From CSSed11-175R1 sp041685735 (GTDB lineage: Bacteria > Actinomycetota > Nitriliruptoria > Nitriliruptorales > Nitriliruptoraceae), in the NCBI GenBank assembly GCA_041685735.1, contig JAWLFE010000080.1, positions 1 through 12,263 on the forward strand: 12,263 bases of DNA. The letters are read 5' to 3'. The notes under the pieces were generated by a model. That model had not been told where the DNA came from and did not search any database. It saw only the letters and a program-made list of their open reading frames with translations. Below are positions 1 to 6,832 of the stretch, in pieces (the stretch's first letter is position 1; each line of letters opens with the position of its first letter). Position numbers and translations under genes: made by a program.

Positions 1-2
1 TG

Positions 3-83
3 GACGACCTGCGGGCGCAGGCACCGGAGCTGAGCATCGGGGGCGTTTCCTCGGCAGACTGGATCGAGTCGGCCCAGTTCTGA
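3..83 (+). CDS. C-terminal end of a protein upstream of the ABC genes, probably the sugar-binding protein
   Basis: An open frame enters from the left edge and stops at TGA 81-83. It gives 26 residues ending in ...SADWIESAQF. The piece is too short to assign by sequence. The next genes are the ATPase and permease of a ribose-type sugar importer and no solute-binding protein gene is otherwise visible. Such importers normally have one, and it often comes first, so this tail is inferred to belong to it. The fragment lies in the same direction, about 100 bases before the ATPase gene, consistent with one operon. An unrelated upstream gene cannot be excluded. Confidence 0.45.
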   Translation, partial: DDLRAQAPELSIGGVSSADWIESAQF

Positions 84-93
84 TCCGACCCGG

Positions 94-135
94 GAGGGGG
101 CGGGGCCGCGGTACGTCTCGCGGCTCCGCCCCCTC
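94..135 (+). terminator. Strong intergenic hairpin after the upstream gene
   Basis: A 17-bp stem is formed by 94-110 and 119-135 around an 8-base loop; the only non-Watson-Crick position is a G-U pair in RNA. It starts 10 bases after the stop codon at 83. No T-run follows, so it is not a classic intrinsic terminator. It may act as a 3' mRNA stabiliser or partial terminator, which would set a higher level of binding protein than of membrane components, as is common in ABC importer operons. The role is inferred; the structure is seen directly. Confidence 0.55.
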
Positions 136-164
136 GTGCCGCACCACCGGTGTGCGGCACGAGG
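132..164 (+). promoter_or_regulatory. Second hairpin overlapping the ribosome-binding region of the ABC ATPase
   Basis: A perfect 13-bp inverted repeat pairs 132-144 with 152-164 around a 7-base loop. Its left arm overlaps the right arm of the preceding hairpin by 4 bases (132-135), so both cannot be fully formed at once. The right arm ends in GAGG (161-164), the best Shine-Dalgarno-like run near the start of the ATPase gene. The hairpin could therefore reduce its translation. Confidence 0.45.
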
Positions 165-185
165 ACGTCAGCATTGGATGCAGCG

Positions 186-1754
186 ATGAGCTCATCGACC
201 GACCCCACGACCCCGGACCTGGCGAGCAGCGAAGGACCTCAGCCTCCGCCCGCGCCGGTCCTCGAGCTGCAGGGGATCACGAAGTCCTTCGGCGCCAACG
301 AGGTCCTCAGGGGCGTGACGATGGCCCTGCGGCCCGGTCGGGTCACCGCCCTGCTCGGCGCCAACGGCGCCGGCAAGTCGACCCTCATCAAGATCCTCTC
401 CGGCGTACATCCCGACCACGGCGGCGTCGCGAGGATCGACGGTGTCGAGCGTCCGATGACCACGCCGTCGGAGGCGGCCGACCACGGCATCCAGACGGTG
501 CATCAGCGCATCGACGAGTCCATCGTCCCCGGCCTGACAGTGGCCGAGAACCTCGTCTTCGAGGAGCTGATCCGAGGCCAGCTGACGGCGATCGGGTCCA
601 TCCGCCGACTGCTGCCCCGGGCGCGGGAGATCGCGGACACGCTGGCGCTCGACTGGTCCGACGCCGTGCTGCGCAGCGACGTGTTCGAGTTCGGGATCGC
701 CGACAGTCAGATGCTCCTGCTCGCACGCGCGCTCAGCCGCGAGCCCAAGGTCCTGATCCTCGACGAGCCGACATCGACGCTGTCCAGCAGCGAGGCCGAG
801 CGGCTCTTCGAGCTCATCCGACGCCTGCGCGACCGCGGGGTCGCCATCCTCTACGTGTCCCACCGGCTGAGCGAGGTGCGGTCCCTGGCGGACGAGCTCG
901 TGGTGCTGCGTGACGGCCGCGTGACCGAGGAGCAGCAACGCCCCTTCGACATGCCCGCCGCCGTCCGCGCCATGCTCGCCGAGGGCACGGCCACCGGGAC
1001 GACGACCGTCGACGAGCTCCGCGGGACGCGGACCATGGTCGAACTGCGCGGCCTGCGATTGCTGCCGCGCGCCGAACCCGTCGACCTCGATCTGCGTTCG
1101 GGGGAGGTCACGGGGGTGCTCGGACTGATCGGCGCGGGCAAGTCGGAACTGGCACGGCAGGTCTTCGGCGCCGACCGGCTCGACGAGGGGGCGATGAGGG
1201 TGGACGGCGAGCCATACCAACCGGCCCATCCGCGTGACGCCGTAGCGGCCGGCGTGTACCTCGTCCCGGAGGATCGGACGGCGGATGCGATGTTCCCGGC
1301 GTGGTCGGTCGCGAGTACGGTGACGTTGCCTTTCCTCGGCCGGGTCAGCAGCAGCGGCGTCCTGCGCAGCGCCTGGGAGCGACGCGCCGGCACCCGGATC
1401 ATCGACACCTACGGCGTCCTGAGCGAGGGGCCGGAGCAGTCCGTCGACGCCCTGTCCGGGGGGAACCAGCAGAAGGTCGTGGTCGGGCGGTGGATGGATG
1501 CCGAGCCCAACGTCCTGCTGCTCGACGAGCCGTTCCGCGGCGTGGACATCGGCGCTCGTGCCGAGCTGTCCCGACGCGCACGCGACCAGGCCCGGGCGGG
1601 TGCCTGCGTGGTGGTGTTCGCGAGCGATGTGGAGGAGATCCGCGGGGTCGCCGATCGCATTGTGGTCCTCGTCGAGGGGGCCATCCACCTCGACGCGTAC
1701 ACGACGGAGGTCGACGACGACGCCATCGTCACGGCCATGTCCGAGGAGAACTGA
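186..1754 (+). CDS. Ribose-type sugar ABC transporter, ATP-binding protein (two NBDs)
   Basis: Cytoplasmic ATPase of a CUT2/RbsA-type sugar importer, 522 residues, about the family's usual length of 500. Two nucleotide-binding domains are in tandem. NBD1 has Walker A GANGAGKST (58-66) and Walker B with ILDEPTSTLS near 188. NBD2 has GAGKSEL near 316, signature LSGGNQQK near 423 and Walker B LLLDEPFRGVD near 443. The NBD1 signature is degenerate (FGIADSQM), comparable to the LSIGDQQM-type sequence of RbsA proteins. The start is uncertain: ATG 186 has only a weak SD, while an in-frame TTG at 174 lies 9 bases after GAGG (161-164). The permease gene follows after one base. The substrate is not readable from the ATPase; linkage to mtnA/mtnK suggests a 5-modified ribose. 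Confidence 0.93.
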   Translation: MSSSTDPTTPDLASSEGPQPPPAPVLELQGITKSFGANEVLRGVTMALRPGRVTALLGANGAGKSTLIKILSGVHPDHGGVARIDGVERPMTTPSEAADHGIQTVHQRIDESIVPGLTVAENLVFEELIRGQLTAIGSIRRLLPRAREIADTLALDWSDAVLRSDVFEFGIADSQMLLLARALSREPKVLILDEPTSTLSSSEAERLFELIRRLRDRGVAILYVSHRLSEVRSLADELVVLRDGRVTEEQQRPFDMPAAVRAMLAEGTATGTTTVDELRGTRTMVELRGLRLLPRAEPVDLDLRSGEVTGVLGLIGAGKSELARQVFGADRLDEGAMRVDGEPYQPAHPRDAVAAGVYLVPEDRTADAMFPAWSVASTVTLPFLGRVSSSGVLRSAWERRAGTRIIDTYGVLSEGPEQSVDALSGGNQQKVVVGRWMDAEPNVLLLDEPFRGVDIGARAELSRRARDQARAGACVVVFASDVEEIRGVADRIVVLVEGAIHLDAYTTEVDDDAIVTAMSEEN

Positions 1755-1755
1755 C

Positions 1756-2784
1756 ATGTTGCTACCGACAACCGGCGACGACCTCCAGGGCCGCGTGCAG
1801 GACGCGATCGTCAAGTACGGCTTCATCGTCCTGACGGCGGTGCTGTTCATCTACTTCGCCGCCGCGATCCCGGCGTTCGCCACCAGCGGGACGTTGTTCT
1901 CGATGCTGAAGTTCGCCTCCGTGACGGCGATCCTGGGGCTCGGGGTCACCTTCACGATGGTGGTGGGCGGTCTGGACCTGTCGGTGGGGTCGGTCGCCGG
2001 CCTATCGGTGCAGCTCGCGGCGATGACCATGGTGTTCTACAACCTGACCGGTACGACGGCCGTCGTCGTCGTGCTGATCGGCGGGGTCCTGGTGGGCCTG
2101 ATGAACGCCTTCCTCATCGTCGTTTGCCGCATCCCCGATCTGCTGGCGACGCTGGGGATTATGTTCGTGATCCAGGGGGCGAAGCTCATCCCGGTGTCCG
2201 GGCAGTCCGTGTCCTCCGGCATGGTCCTGCCGGACGGGACCCCGGCCCCCGGCCGCTTCACCGACGGGTTCCGGATGATCGACCGCGGCTTCCTCGGGCC
2301 GGTCCCGATCCCCGTGGTCATCATGCTGGTGCTGGTCATCGCGTCCTGGTTCGTCCTGAGCCGGACCGCCTACGGCCGCGTGATGTACGCGATCGGCGCG
2401 AACCCGAACGCGGCGAGGCTGGCCGGGGTCCGGGTCGGGCTGTACCGCGCCTCCGCGTACGTCATCTCCGCGGTCCTGGCGTCTGTCGGCGGCATGATCC
2501 TGGTCTCGCGGATCGGGCAGGGTGACGTGAACGCCGGCACCTCGAGCCTGCTCGAGGCCGTCGCCGTCGCGCTGGTCGGGACCTCGGTGCTCGGGCAGGG
2601 GAAGCCCAACGCCTGGGGCACGCTGCTCGGTGCCCTGCTGATCGGCATCGTGCTGACCGGTCTGACGATGTTCGGCTTCCAGTACTACATCCAGGACACC
2701 GCCAAGGGGCTGGTGGTGATCGTCGCGCTGCTGTTCTCGTTCACGCTCTCGCGCCGCAAGTTGCGCTACCAACCCGCGACCTAA
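1756..2784 (+). CDS. Ribose-type sugar ABC transporter, permease (RbsC-like)
   Basis: Integral membrane permease of the BPD_transp_2/RbsC family, 342 residues, normal for the family. It is strongly hydrophobic, with a first membrane segment at about 22-42 and several more. Visible family motifs are GGLDLSVGS (71-79), LLATLGIMFVIQG in the middle, and the cytoplasmic coupling segment GRVMYAIGANPNAARLAGV near 210-228, which contacts the ATPase. ATG 1756 was chosen because it is preceded by GAGGAG (1743-1748) and lies one base after the ATPase stop codon; the frame is open further upstream but only as a shadow of the ATPase gene. It ends in a short basic tail. It presumably works as a dimer with the ATPase and a binding protein encoded just outside the window. 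Confidence 0.94.
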   Translation: MLLPTTGDDLQGRVQDAIVKYGFIVLTAVLFIYFAAAIPAFATSGTLFSMLKFASVTAILGLGVTFTMVVGGLDLSVGSVAGLSVQLAAMTMVFYNLTGTTAVVVVLIGGVLVGLMNAFLIVVCRIPDLLATLGIMFVIQGAKLIPVSGQSVSSGMVLPDGTPAPGRFTDGFRMIDRGFLGPVPIPVVIMLVLVIASWFVLSRTAYGRVMYAIGANPNAARLAGVRVGLYRASAYVISAVLASVGGMILVSRIGQGDVNAGTSSLLEAVAVALVGTSVLGQGKPNAWGTLLGALLIGIVLTGLTMFGFQYYIQDTAKGLVVIVALLFSFTLSRRKLRYQPAT

Positions 2785-2846
2785 TGCCCGGCCCAGCAAC
2801 CCGAACGTCCGGCCACCCGGCCACACCCGATCGAGAAGGTGCACCC

Positions 2847-3269
2847 ATGCTCCGAGGTATCGACCCGCTCATCACGCCGGAGCTGCTTGGCACGCTCGCC
2901 CGACTCGGGCACGGTGATCGGATCGTCGTGGTCGACCGCAACTTCCCGGCCTACCAGACCGTCGGCACTGTCCACGAGATCGCTGGGGCGGACACGGTCG
3001 AGGTCCTGCGCGCGATCTGGTCACTGTTGCCTATCGACACGTTCCAGGAGCCCGCCGTCTGGCAGATGGTCAGCGACGGTGCGGCCGAACCCGGCCCGGT
3101 TGGCGTCGAGGTGGAACGGCTGCTCACCGAGGTGCCCGACGGGCCCTTCCCGCTCGGGCGCATCGAGCGGACGGACTTCTACGGTCACGCTCGGGAGGCG
3201 GTCGCCGCGGTGCGCACCACCGATGCGCGTCCCTACGCCTGCTTCCTGTTGGCCACCGGCGTGGTGTGA
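2847..3269 (+). CDS. FucU/RbsD-type sugar mutarotase
   Basis: Small cytoplasmic protein of 140 residues, the length typical of FucU (L-fucose mutarotase), which interconverts sugar anomers. The N-terminus MLRGIDPLITPELL followed by GHGDRIVVVDRNFPAY (21-36) is a good match to the RbsD/FucU fold, with the conserved His-Gly-Asp at 22-24 and Asp30. The C-terminal ARPYACFLLATGVV matches the family's closing strand. ATG 2847 was chosen because GAGAAGG (2833-2839) lies 7 bases upstream; another in-frame ATG at 2784 overlaps the permease stop but lacks a good SD and would add 21 non-conserved residues. The gene is last in the transporter operon. A role in presenting the anomer used by MtnK is inferred; the family also includes pyranose/furanose mutarotases acting on ribose. 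Confidence 0.87.
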   Translation: MLRGIDPLITPELLGTLARLGHGDRIVVVDRNFPAYQTVGTVHEIAGADTVEVLRAIWSLLPIDTFQEPAVWQMVSDGAAEPGPVGVEVERLLTEVPDGPFPLGRIERTDFYGHAREAVAAVRTTDARPYACFLLATGVV

Positions 3270-3289
3270 GCGGCGAACCGCGGCGGTCG

Positions 3290-3318
3290 TTGACACGGGG
3301 AGGGGCACGACCTACGGT
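3290..3318 (+). promoter_or_regulatory. Probable housekeeping sigma promoter for mtnA-mtnK
   Basis: TTGACA at 3290-3295 and TACGGT at 3313-3318 are separated by 17 bases, matching the TTGACA / TAnnnT pattern of high-GC Gram-positive housekeeping promoters. Transcription would start near 3325, leaving a leader of about 100 bases before the mtnA ATG at 3427. It lies just after the mutarotase gene, so mtnA-mtnK can be transcribed separately from the transporter operon. Confidence 0.6.
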
Positions 3319-3327
3319 ACCCGCTAA

Positions 3328-3340
3328 GTTGTATGACAAC
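3328..3340 (+). promoter_or_regulatory. Palindromic operator candidate, GntR (FadR-type) pattern
   Basis: GTTGTATGACAAC is a perfect inverted repeat with 5-base arms and a 3-base centre. The inner part TTGTATGACAA fits the TNGTNNNACNA pattern reported for FadR-subfamily GntR regulators. It lies immediately downstream of the predicted transcription start, a position suited to repression. No GntR gene is in the window, so any cognate regulator would be encoded elsewhere. Confidence 0.45.
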
Positions 3341-3343
3341 CTA

Positions 3344-3420
3344 CGACTCAGGTCGGAGGGCTGTGTCGGCCCTCCCGCTGGCGCTGCCGCCACCGTGTCC
3401 TGGTCGAGACATCGGGAGGG
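3344..3420 (+). promoter_or_regulatory. Structured mtnA leader, candidate riboswitch-like element
   Basis: The leader can fold as a three-way junction. P1 pairs CGACTCAGG (3344-3352, one bulged T) with CCTGGTCG (3399-3406). P2 pairs 3355-3361 with 3369-3375 (GGAGGGC/GCCCTCC). P3 pairs 3379-3383 with 3388-3392 (TGGCG/CGCCA). The SD GGGAGGG (3414-3420) is an exact complement of CCCTCCC (3370-3376), which includes most of the right strand of P2. Thus P2 and SD sequestration are mutually exclusive. I see no match to the SAM-I, SAM-II or SAM-IV consensus as I know them. Function is inferred from pairing only. Confidence 0.4.
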
Positions 3421-3426
3421 TTTCGC

Positions 3427-4470
3427 ATGGCTGACGATGAGCTGCGGGCGATCACGTGGGTGGATGGCAGGGTCCGTCTGATCGATCAGACGCGCCTGCC
3501 GGGGGAGCTGGCCTTCCTCGACATCGACGACGTCGACGCGATGGTCGACGCCATCGCGCGGCTGGCCGTGCGGGGGGCGCCGGCACTCGGCGCCGCCGGC
3601 GGTCTGGGCGTCGTCATCGCGCTGCAACAGGCGGAGCGCGAAGGGTGGGACGCGGCGACCCGGGATGCGGCGATCCAACGCGTCCGCAACGCGCGTCCGA
3701 CCGCGGTCAACCTCGCCTGGGGCGTCGACCGGGTCGTCGAGTACCTGCCGCAGGGCCGCGACGCGGTGCTCGCGGACGCCCTCGAGCTCATCCGTGAGGA
3801 CGAGGAGGCCAACCGGGCCCTCGGCCGGGCCGGCGCTGACTGGATCCAGGAGCGCGTGCCCGACCGCCGGGTGCGGGTGCTGACCCACTGCAACACCGGC
3901 ATGCTCGCCACGACCGCGTGGGGGACGGCGCTCGGCATCGTGCGTGAACTCGCGGCGCGGGATGCCATCGAGCTCGTGTACGTGGACGAGAGCCGTCCGC
4001 TGCTGCAGGGCGCCCGGCTGACGGCATGGGAGTTGGTGCAGGAGGGGATCGCCCACCGCATCCAGGCCGACGGCGCGGCGGCCAGCACGATCCTGCGCGG
4101 CCTGGTGGATGTCGCCATCATCGGTGCCGACCGCATCGCCGCGAACGGCGACACCGCTAACAAGATCGGCAGTGTCGGGGTCGCGCTGGCCTGCGCCGAC
4201 GCCGGTGTGCCCTTCGTGGTGGCTGCGCCCGCTTCGACGGTCGACCCCGCGACCCAGAGCGGCGACGACATCGAGATCGAGGAGCGTGCCGCCGAGGAGG
4301 TCACCTTCTTCGGGGGACAGCGCACTGCGCCGGAGGCCAGTCCGGCCTTCAACCCCGCGTTCGACGTCACCCCGGCGCGGTTGATCTCGGCCATCGTCAC
4401 CGAGGTCGGGGCCGAGACGCCGGCGCAGCTGGAGTCCCGTCTACAGGCGGCGATGGCCGCCACCGCCTGA
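3427..4470 (+). CDS. mtnA: S-methyl-5-thioribose-1-phosphate isomerase
   Basis: Cytoplasmic aldose-ketose isomerase converting 5-methylthioribose 1-phosphate to 5-methylthioribulose 1-phosphate; family members may also act on 5-deoxyribose 1-phosphate. Length 347 is normal for MtnA (eIF2B-alpha/beta/delta-related fold). Hallmarks are RGAPALG (49-55), LTHCNTGMLAT (152-162) with the catalytic Cys155, VDESRPLLQGARLTAWEL (186-203), and IIGADRIAANGDTANKIGS (231-249) with the catalytic Asp235. These correspond to the Cys160/Asp240 pair of the Bacillus enzyme. The ATG at 3427 has GGGAGGG six bases upstream. mtnK follows 33 bases later with its own SD, so the two form an operon behind the promoter at 3290-3318 and the folded leader. 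Confidence 0.96.
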   Translation: MADDELRAITWVDGRVRLIDQTRLPGELAFLDIDDVDAMVDAIARLAVRGAPALGAAGGLGVVIALQQAEREGWDAATRDAAIQRVRNARPTAVNLAWGVDRVVEYLPQGRDAVLADALELIREDEEANRALGRAGADWIQERVPDRRVRVLTHCNTGMLATTAWGTALGIVRELAARDAIELVYVDESRPLLQGARLTAWELVQEGIAHRIQADGAAASTILRGLVDVAIIGADRIAANGDTANKIGSVGVALACADAGVPFVVAAPASTVDPATQSGDDIEIEERAAEEVTFFGGQRTAPEASPAFNPAFDVTPARLISAIVTEVGAETPAQLESRLQAAMAATA

Positions 4471-4503
4471 GCGGCGTCCGAGACCACCGCGAGAGGAGCC
4501 AGC

Positions 4504-5733
4504 ATGTCCGAACAGTCCGCCGAGCAGCTCACCCCGGAATCCGTCGGTCGCTACCTCGCGTCGGTGGCGGCGGTGGTCGATCACCTCGACGTCGACCGGA
4601 TCGACACGGTCGAGGAGATCGGGGACGGCAACCTCAACCTGGTCTTCATCGTGACCGACCACGACGGTCGTGGGGTCGTGGTCAAGCAGGCCCTGCCCTA
4701 CGTGCGCCTGGTCGGGCCGGAGTGGCCGATGACCGAGGACCGCATCCGCCACGAAGCCGAAGCGCTGCGCGCGCACGCGGCGCTGTCGCCGGAACACGTC
4801 CCTGCCGTCTACCACTTCGACGAGCCCGCACACATCATCGTGATGGAGGATCTCAGCGACCACCGGGTATGGCGCGGGGCGATGAACGAGGCGCAGCAGC
4901 ACGAGGGCGCCGCCGCCGACATGGGCGTGTACGTGGCCCGGGTCGCCTTCGGGACCTCGGTGTTCGGGATGCATCACCAGGAGCAGAAGCTCGCGGTCGC
5001 CCGCTCGGTCAACCCGGAGCTGTGCGAGATCACCGAGGACCTCGTCTTCACCGAGCCCTACGTCGACGCCGGCCGCAACTCGGTCATCCCGGCCAACGAG
5101 GTCGACGCGCGGGAACTGGCCGAGGATGCCGAGATGGTCGCGGAAGCCGGGGCGCTGAAATGGCGCTTCATGACGGCGGCCCAGGCGCTCATCCACGGCG
5201 ACCTGCACACCGGCAGCGTCATGGTCCGCGCCGCCGAGGGTGGTCGGCCCCGCTCCACCAAGGCATTCGACAGCGAGTTCTCCTTCTACGGCCCGATCGG
5301 GTTCGACCTCGGTGCCTTGTGGGGCAACTACCTGATCGCCGCCGCGCGCGCCTTCGCGCTCGGCGACGACGACCGGGCCGAATGGACGCTCGGGCTGCTC
5401 GACGAGACCTGGCGCTTCTTCGAGCAGGAGTTCCGCGTACGGTGGCCGGAGCGGCTCGACCCGCGGGTGTTCACCGACCGGATGCTCGAGCGGTTCCTGG
5501 CGGAACTGCAGGTCGACGCGGCCGGCTTCGCCGCGGCGAAGATGGCCCGTCGCATCGTTGGCCTGGCGAAGAACGCCGACATCGAGACGCTGCCCGAAGA
5601 GCTGCGCGAAGGTGCGGCCCGCGGCGTGTTGCGCTCCGCTCGGCGCATCGCACGCGAGCGGCACGTCGATCCATCGGGGGCGCACCTGGCCGCGTTGACC
5701 GGTGAGATCCTCGTGTCGACCCGGACCAGTTGA
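4504..5733 (+). CDS. mtnK: S-methyl-5-thioribose kinase
   Basis: ATP-dependent kinase phosphorylating C1 of 5-methylthioribose, the substrate step for MtnA. Length is 409 residues, within the MtnK range, with the aminoglycoside-phosphotransferase-like kinase fold. Visible features are the nucleotide loop EIGDGNLNLVF (38-48), Lys61 in VVVKQALP, the hinge VMEDLS (113-118), catalytic HGDLHTGS (231-238) with Asp233, and the metal-binding segment DSEFSFYGPIGFDLG (256-270), where most homologues have DPEF or DTEF. SD AGAGGAG precedes ATG 4504 closely. Presence of a kinase rather than an MTA phosphorylase implies that free 5-methylthioribose (or 5-deoxyribose) is the cytoplasmic intermediate, in line with the importer next door. 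The closest alternative is a kinase tuned to 5-deoxyribose; motifs cannot separate the two. Confidence 0.95.
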   Translation: MSEQSAEQLTPESVGRYLASVAAVVDHLDVDRIDTVEEIGDGNLNLVFIVTDHDGRGVVVKQALPYVRLVGPEWPMTEDRIRHEAEALRAHAALSPEHVPAVYHFDEPAHIIVMEDLSDHRVWRGAMNEAQQHEGAAADMGVYVARVAFGTSVFGMHHQEQKLAVARSVNPELCEITEDLVFTEPYVDAGRNSVIPANEVDARELAEDAEMVAEAGALKWRFMTAAQALIHGDLHTGSVMVRAAEGGRPRSTKAFDSEFSFYGPIGFDLGALWGNYLIAAARAFALGDDDRAEWTLGLLDETWRFFEQEFRVRWPERLDPRVFTDRMLERFLAELQVDAAGFAAAKMARRIVGLAKNADIETLPEELREGAARGVLRSARRIARERHVDPSGAHLAALTGEILVSTRTS

Positions 5734-5761
5734 ACGGTCGCTGAGGGTCGACGGAGGAGGG

Positions 5762-5819
5762 TGTGCGTTCGCGGGAGTTCCGGGCGGGCGCCCGCGCCCC
5801 CGACCGCGGGACCCGCACA
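5762..5819. terminator. GC-rich dyad region between convergent operons, possible bidirectional terminator
   Basis: mtnK and the transketolase C-subunit gene converge here, with 97 bases between stop codons. The spacer contains a perfect 12-base palindrome (5784-5795, GCGGGCGCCCGC) and an outer 6-bp pairing of TGTGCG (5762-5767) with CGCACA (5814-5819). CGCGGG (5770-5775) can also pair with CCCGCG (5791-5796). No T-tract is seen on either strand, so termination by this element is a guess from position and structure. Confidence 0.35.
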
Positions 5820-5830
5820 GCGCCGCGGCG

Positions 5831-6832
5831 CTAGAGCGACTCGGCGTTGACACCCGCGACGCCGATGTCAGCGGCGTCGAGTGCGTCCTCGTCGATCCTG
5901 AGATCGACCGCCATCTCGGACTCGATGGCGCGGACCAGCGCGGCGGCGTCCAGGCCGTACTCCCGGAGCAGGTACGCCTTGCTCGCGCCGTGGGCGTAGG
6001 TGTCGCGCAGCCCCAGGCGCACGACCTTGCGGCCGATGCCGCGATCGGTGACGTACTCGGACACGGCGGAGCCGAGTCCCCCGATGGTGGAGTGGTTCTC
6101 GAGCGTCAGCACGGGACCGTGCCCGTTGCGCAGGGCCTCCTCGATGATCTCGTCGCCGAAGGGCTTGTGCGTAGAGACGTGGACGTGGGTGATCTCGATA
6201 CCCGCATCCGCGAGGGCGGCGCCGGCGCGCAGGGCCTCCTCGGTCGCGATGCCGGCCGTCAGGACCGTGGCGTGGTCGCCACGCCGCAACAGCCGCGACC
6301 GACCGAGCACCATCGGCTCGTCGCGCGGGAAGAGCCGAGGCAGCGCACCACGCAGCATCCGGATGTAGACCGGCCCGTCGACGCCGGCGGCGACATCGAG
6401 GACCGATTCCACCTCCGTGGCATCCCCGGTCTCCAGGATGGTCATGTTGGGCGTCGCCCGCATGATGGCGACGTCTTCGATCGCCTGATGGGTCACGCCA
6501 CCCGGGGTGACGATGCCGGGCAGGAAGCCCACGAACCTGACCGGCAGGTTGGGGTAGGCGATCGACATGGCGAGTTGGTCGTAGGGGCGGCGGTAGATGA
6601 ACACCGCGAAGGTGTGGATCCACGGCTGGAAGCCCTCACGGGCGAGCCCTGCGGCCACGCCCATCATGTTCTGCTCGGCCATGCCGGCGGAGATGAAGCG
6701 CTCCGGGTAGGTGTCGCGCCAGCGACCCACCTCACACGAGTTGGTGAGATCGGCGCTGAGGACGAGCACCTCCGGCCGATCGGCGGACCAGTCGATGAAG
6801 TTCTGGACATGCGGTCGCGTGACGATCTCCAT
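5831..6832 (-). CDS. Split transketolase, C-terminal subunit (PYR and C-terminal domains)
   Basis: Second half of a two-subunit ThDP transketolase, 333 residues. The pyrimidine-binding domain shows SAGMAEQNMMGVAAGLA (48-64) with Glu53, the residue that activates the ThDP aminopyrimidine. The conserved THQAIEDVAIMR (114-125) carries His115, equivalent to His473 of E. coli transketolase. Four residues before it, where E. coli has Asp469 (acceptor alpha-hydroxyl contact), there is Gly111. The C-terminal domain spans roughly 185-310. Residues past about 310 form an acidic tail. Its ATG (6832-6830) overlaps the TGA of the N-subunit by one base (TGATG), so the two are translationally coupled and probably made 1:1. 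Split transketolases are common in prokaryotes and occur in sugar catabolic clusters such as that for apiose. The substrate here is unknown; context suggests a 5-modified pentulose phosphate. Confidence 0.9.
   Translation of the reverse strand: MEIVTRPHVQNFIDWSADRPEVLVLSADLTNSCEVGRWRDTYPERFISAGMAEQNMMGVAAGLAREGFQPWIHTFAVFIYRRPYDQLAMSIAYPNLPVRFVGFLPGIVTPGGVTHQAIEDVAIMRATPNMTILETGDATEVESVLDVAAGVDGPVYIRMLRGALPRLFPRDEPMVLGRSRLLRRGDHATVLTAGIATEEALRAGAALADAGIEITHVHVSTHKPFGDEIIEEALRNGHGPVLTLENHSTIGGLGSAVSEYVTDRGIGRKVVRLGLRDTYAHGASKAYLLREYGLDAAALVRAIESEMAVDLRIDEDALDAADIGVAGVNAESL

Noticed and set aside
192..1850. Long minus-strand open frame (552 codons) opposite the ABC ATPase
   Set aside because: It is antisense to a complete, motif-bearing ATPase. 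The protein is rich in His, Arg, Asp and Gly without any family motif, as expected for shadows in GC-rich DNA.
3270..3426. SAM-I type riboswitch, as found before methionine-salvage genes in Bacillus
   Set aside because: The leader lacks the conserved SAM-I core sequences and is only about 100 bases long. The junction seen is different, so it is reported as an unassigned structure.
4441..5853. Minus-strand open frame of 470 codons opposite mtnK
   Set aside because: mtnK carries all kinase motifs in the other direction; this frame runs through the convergent spacer and shows no recognisable domain.
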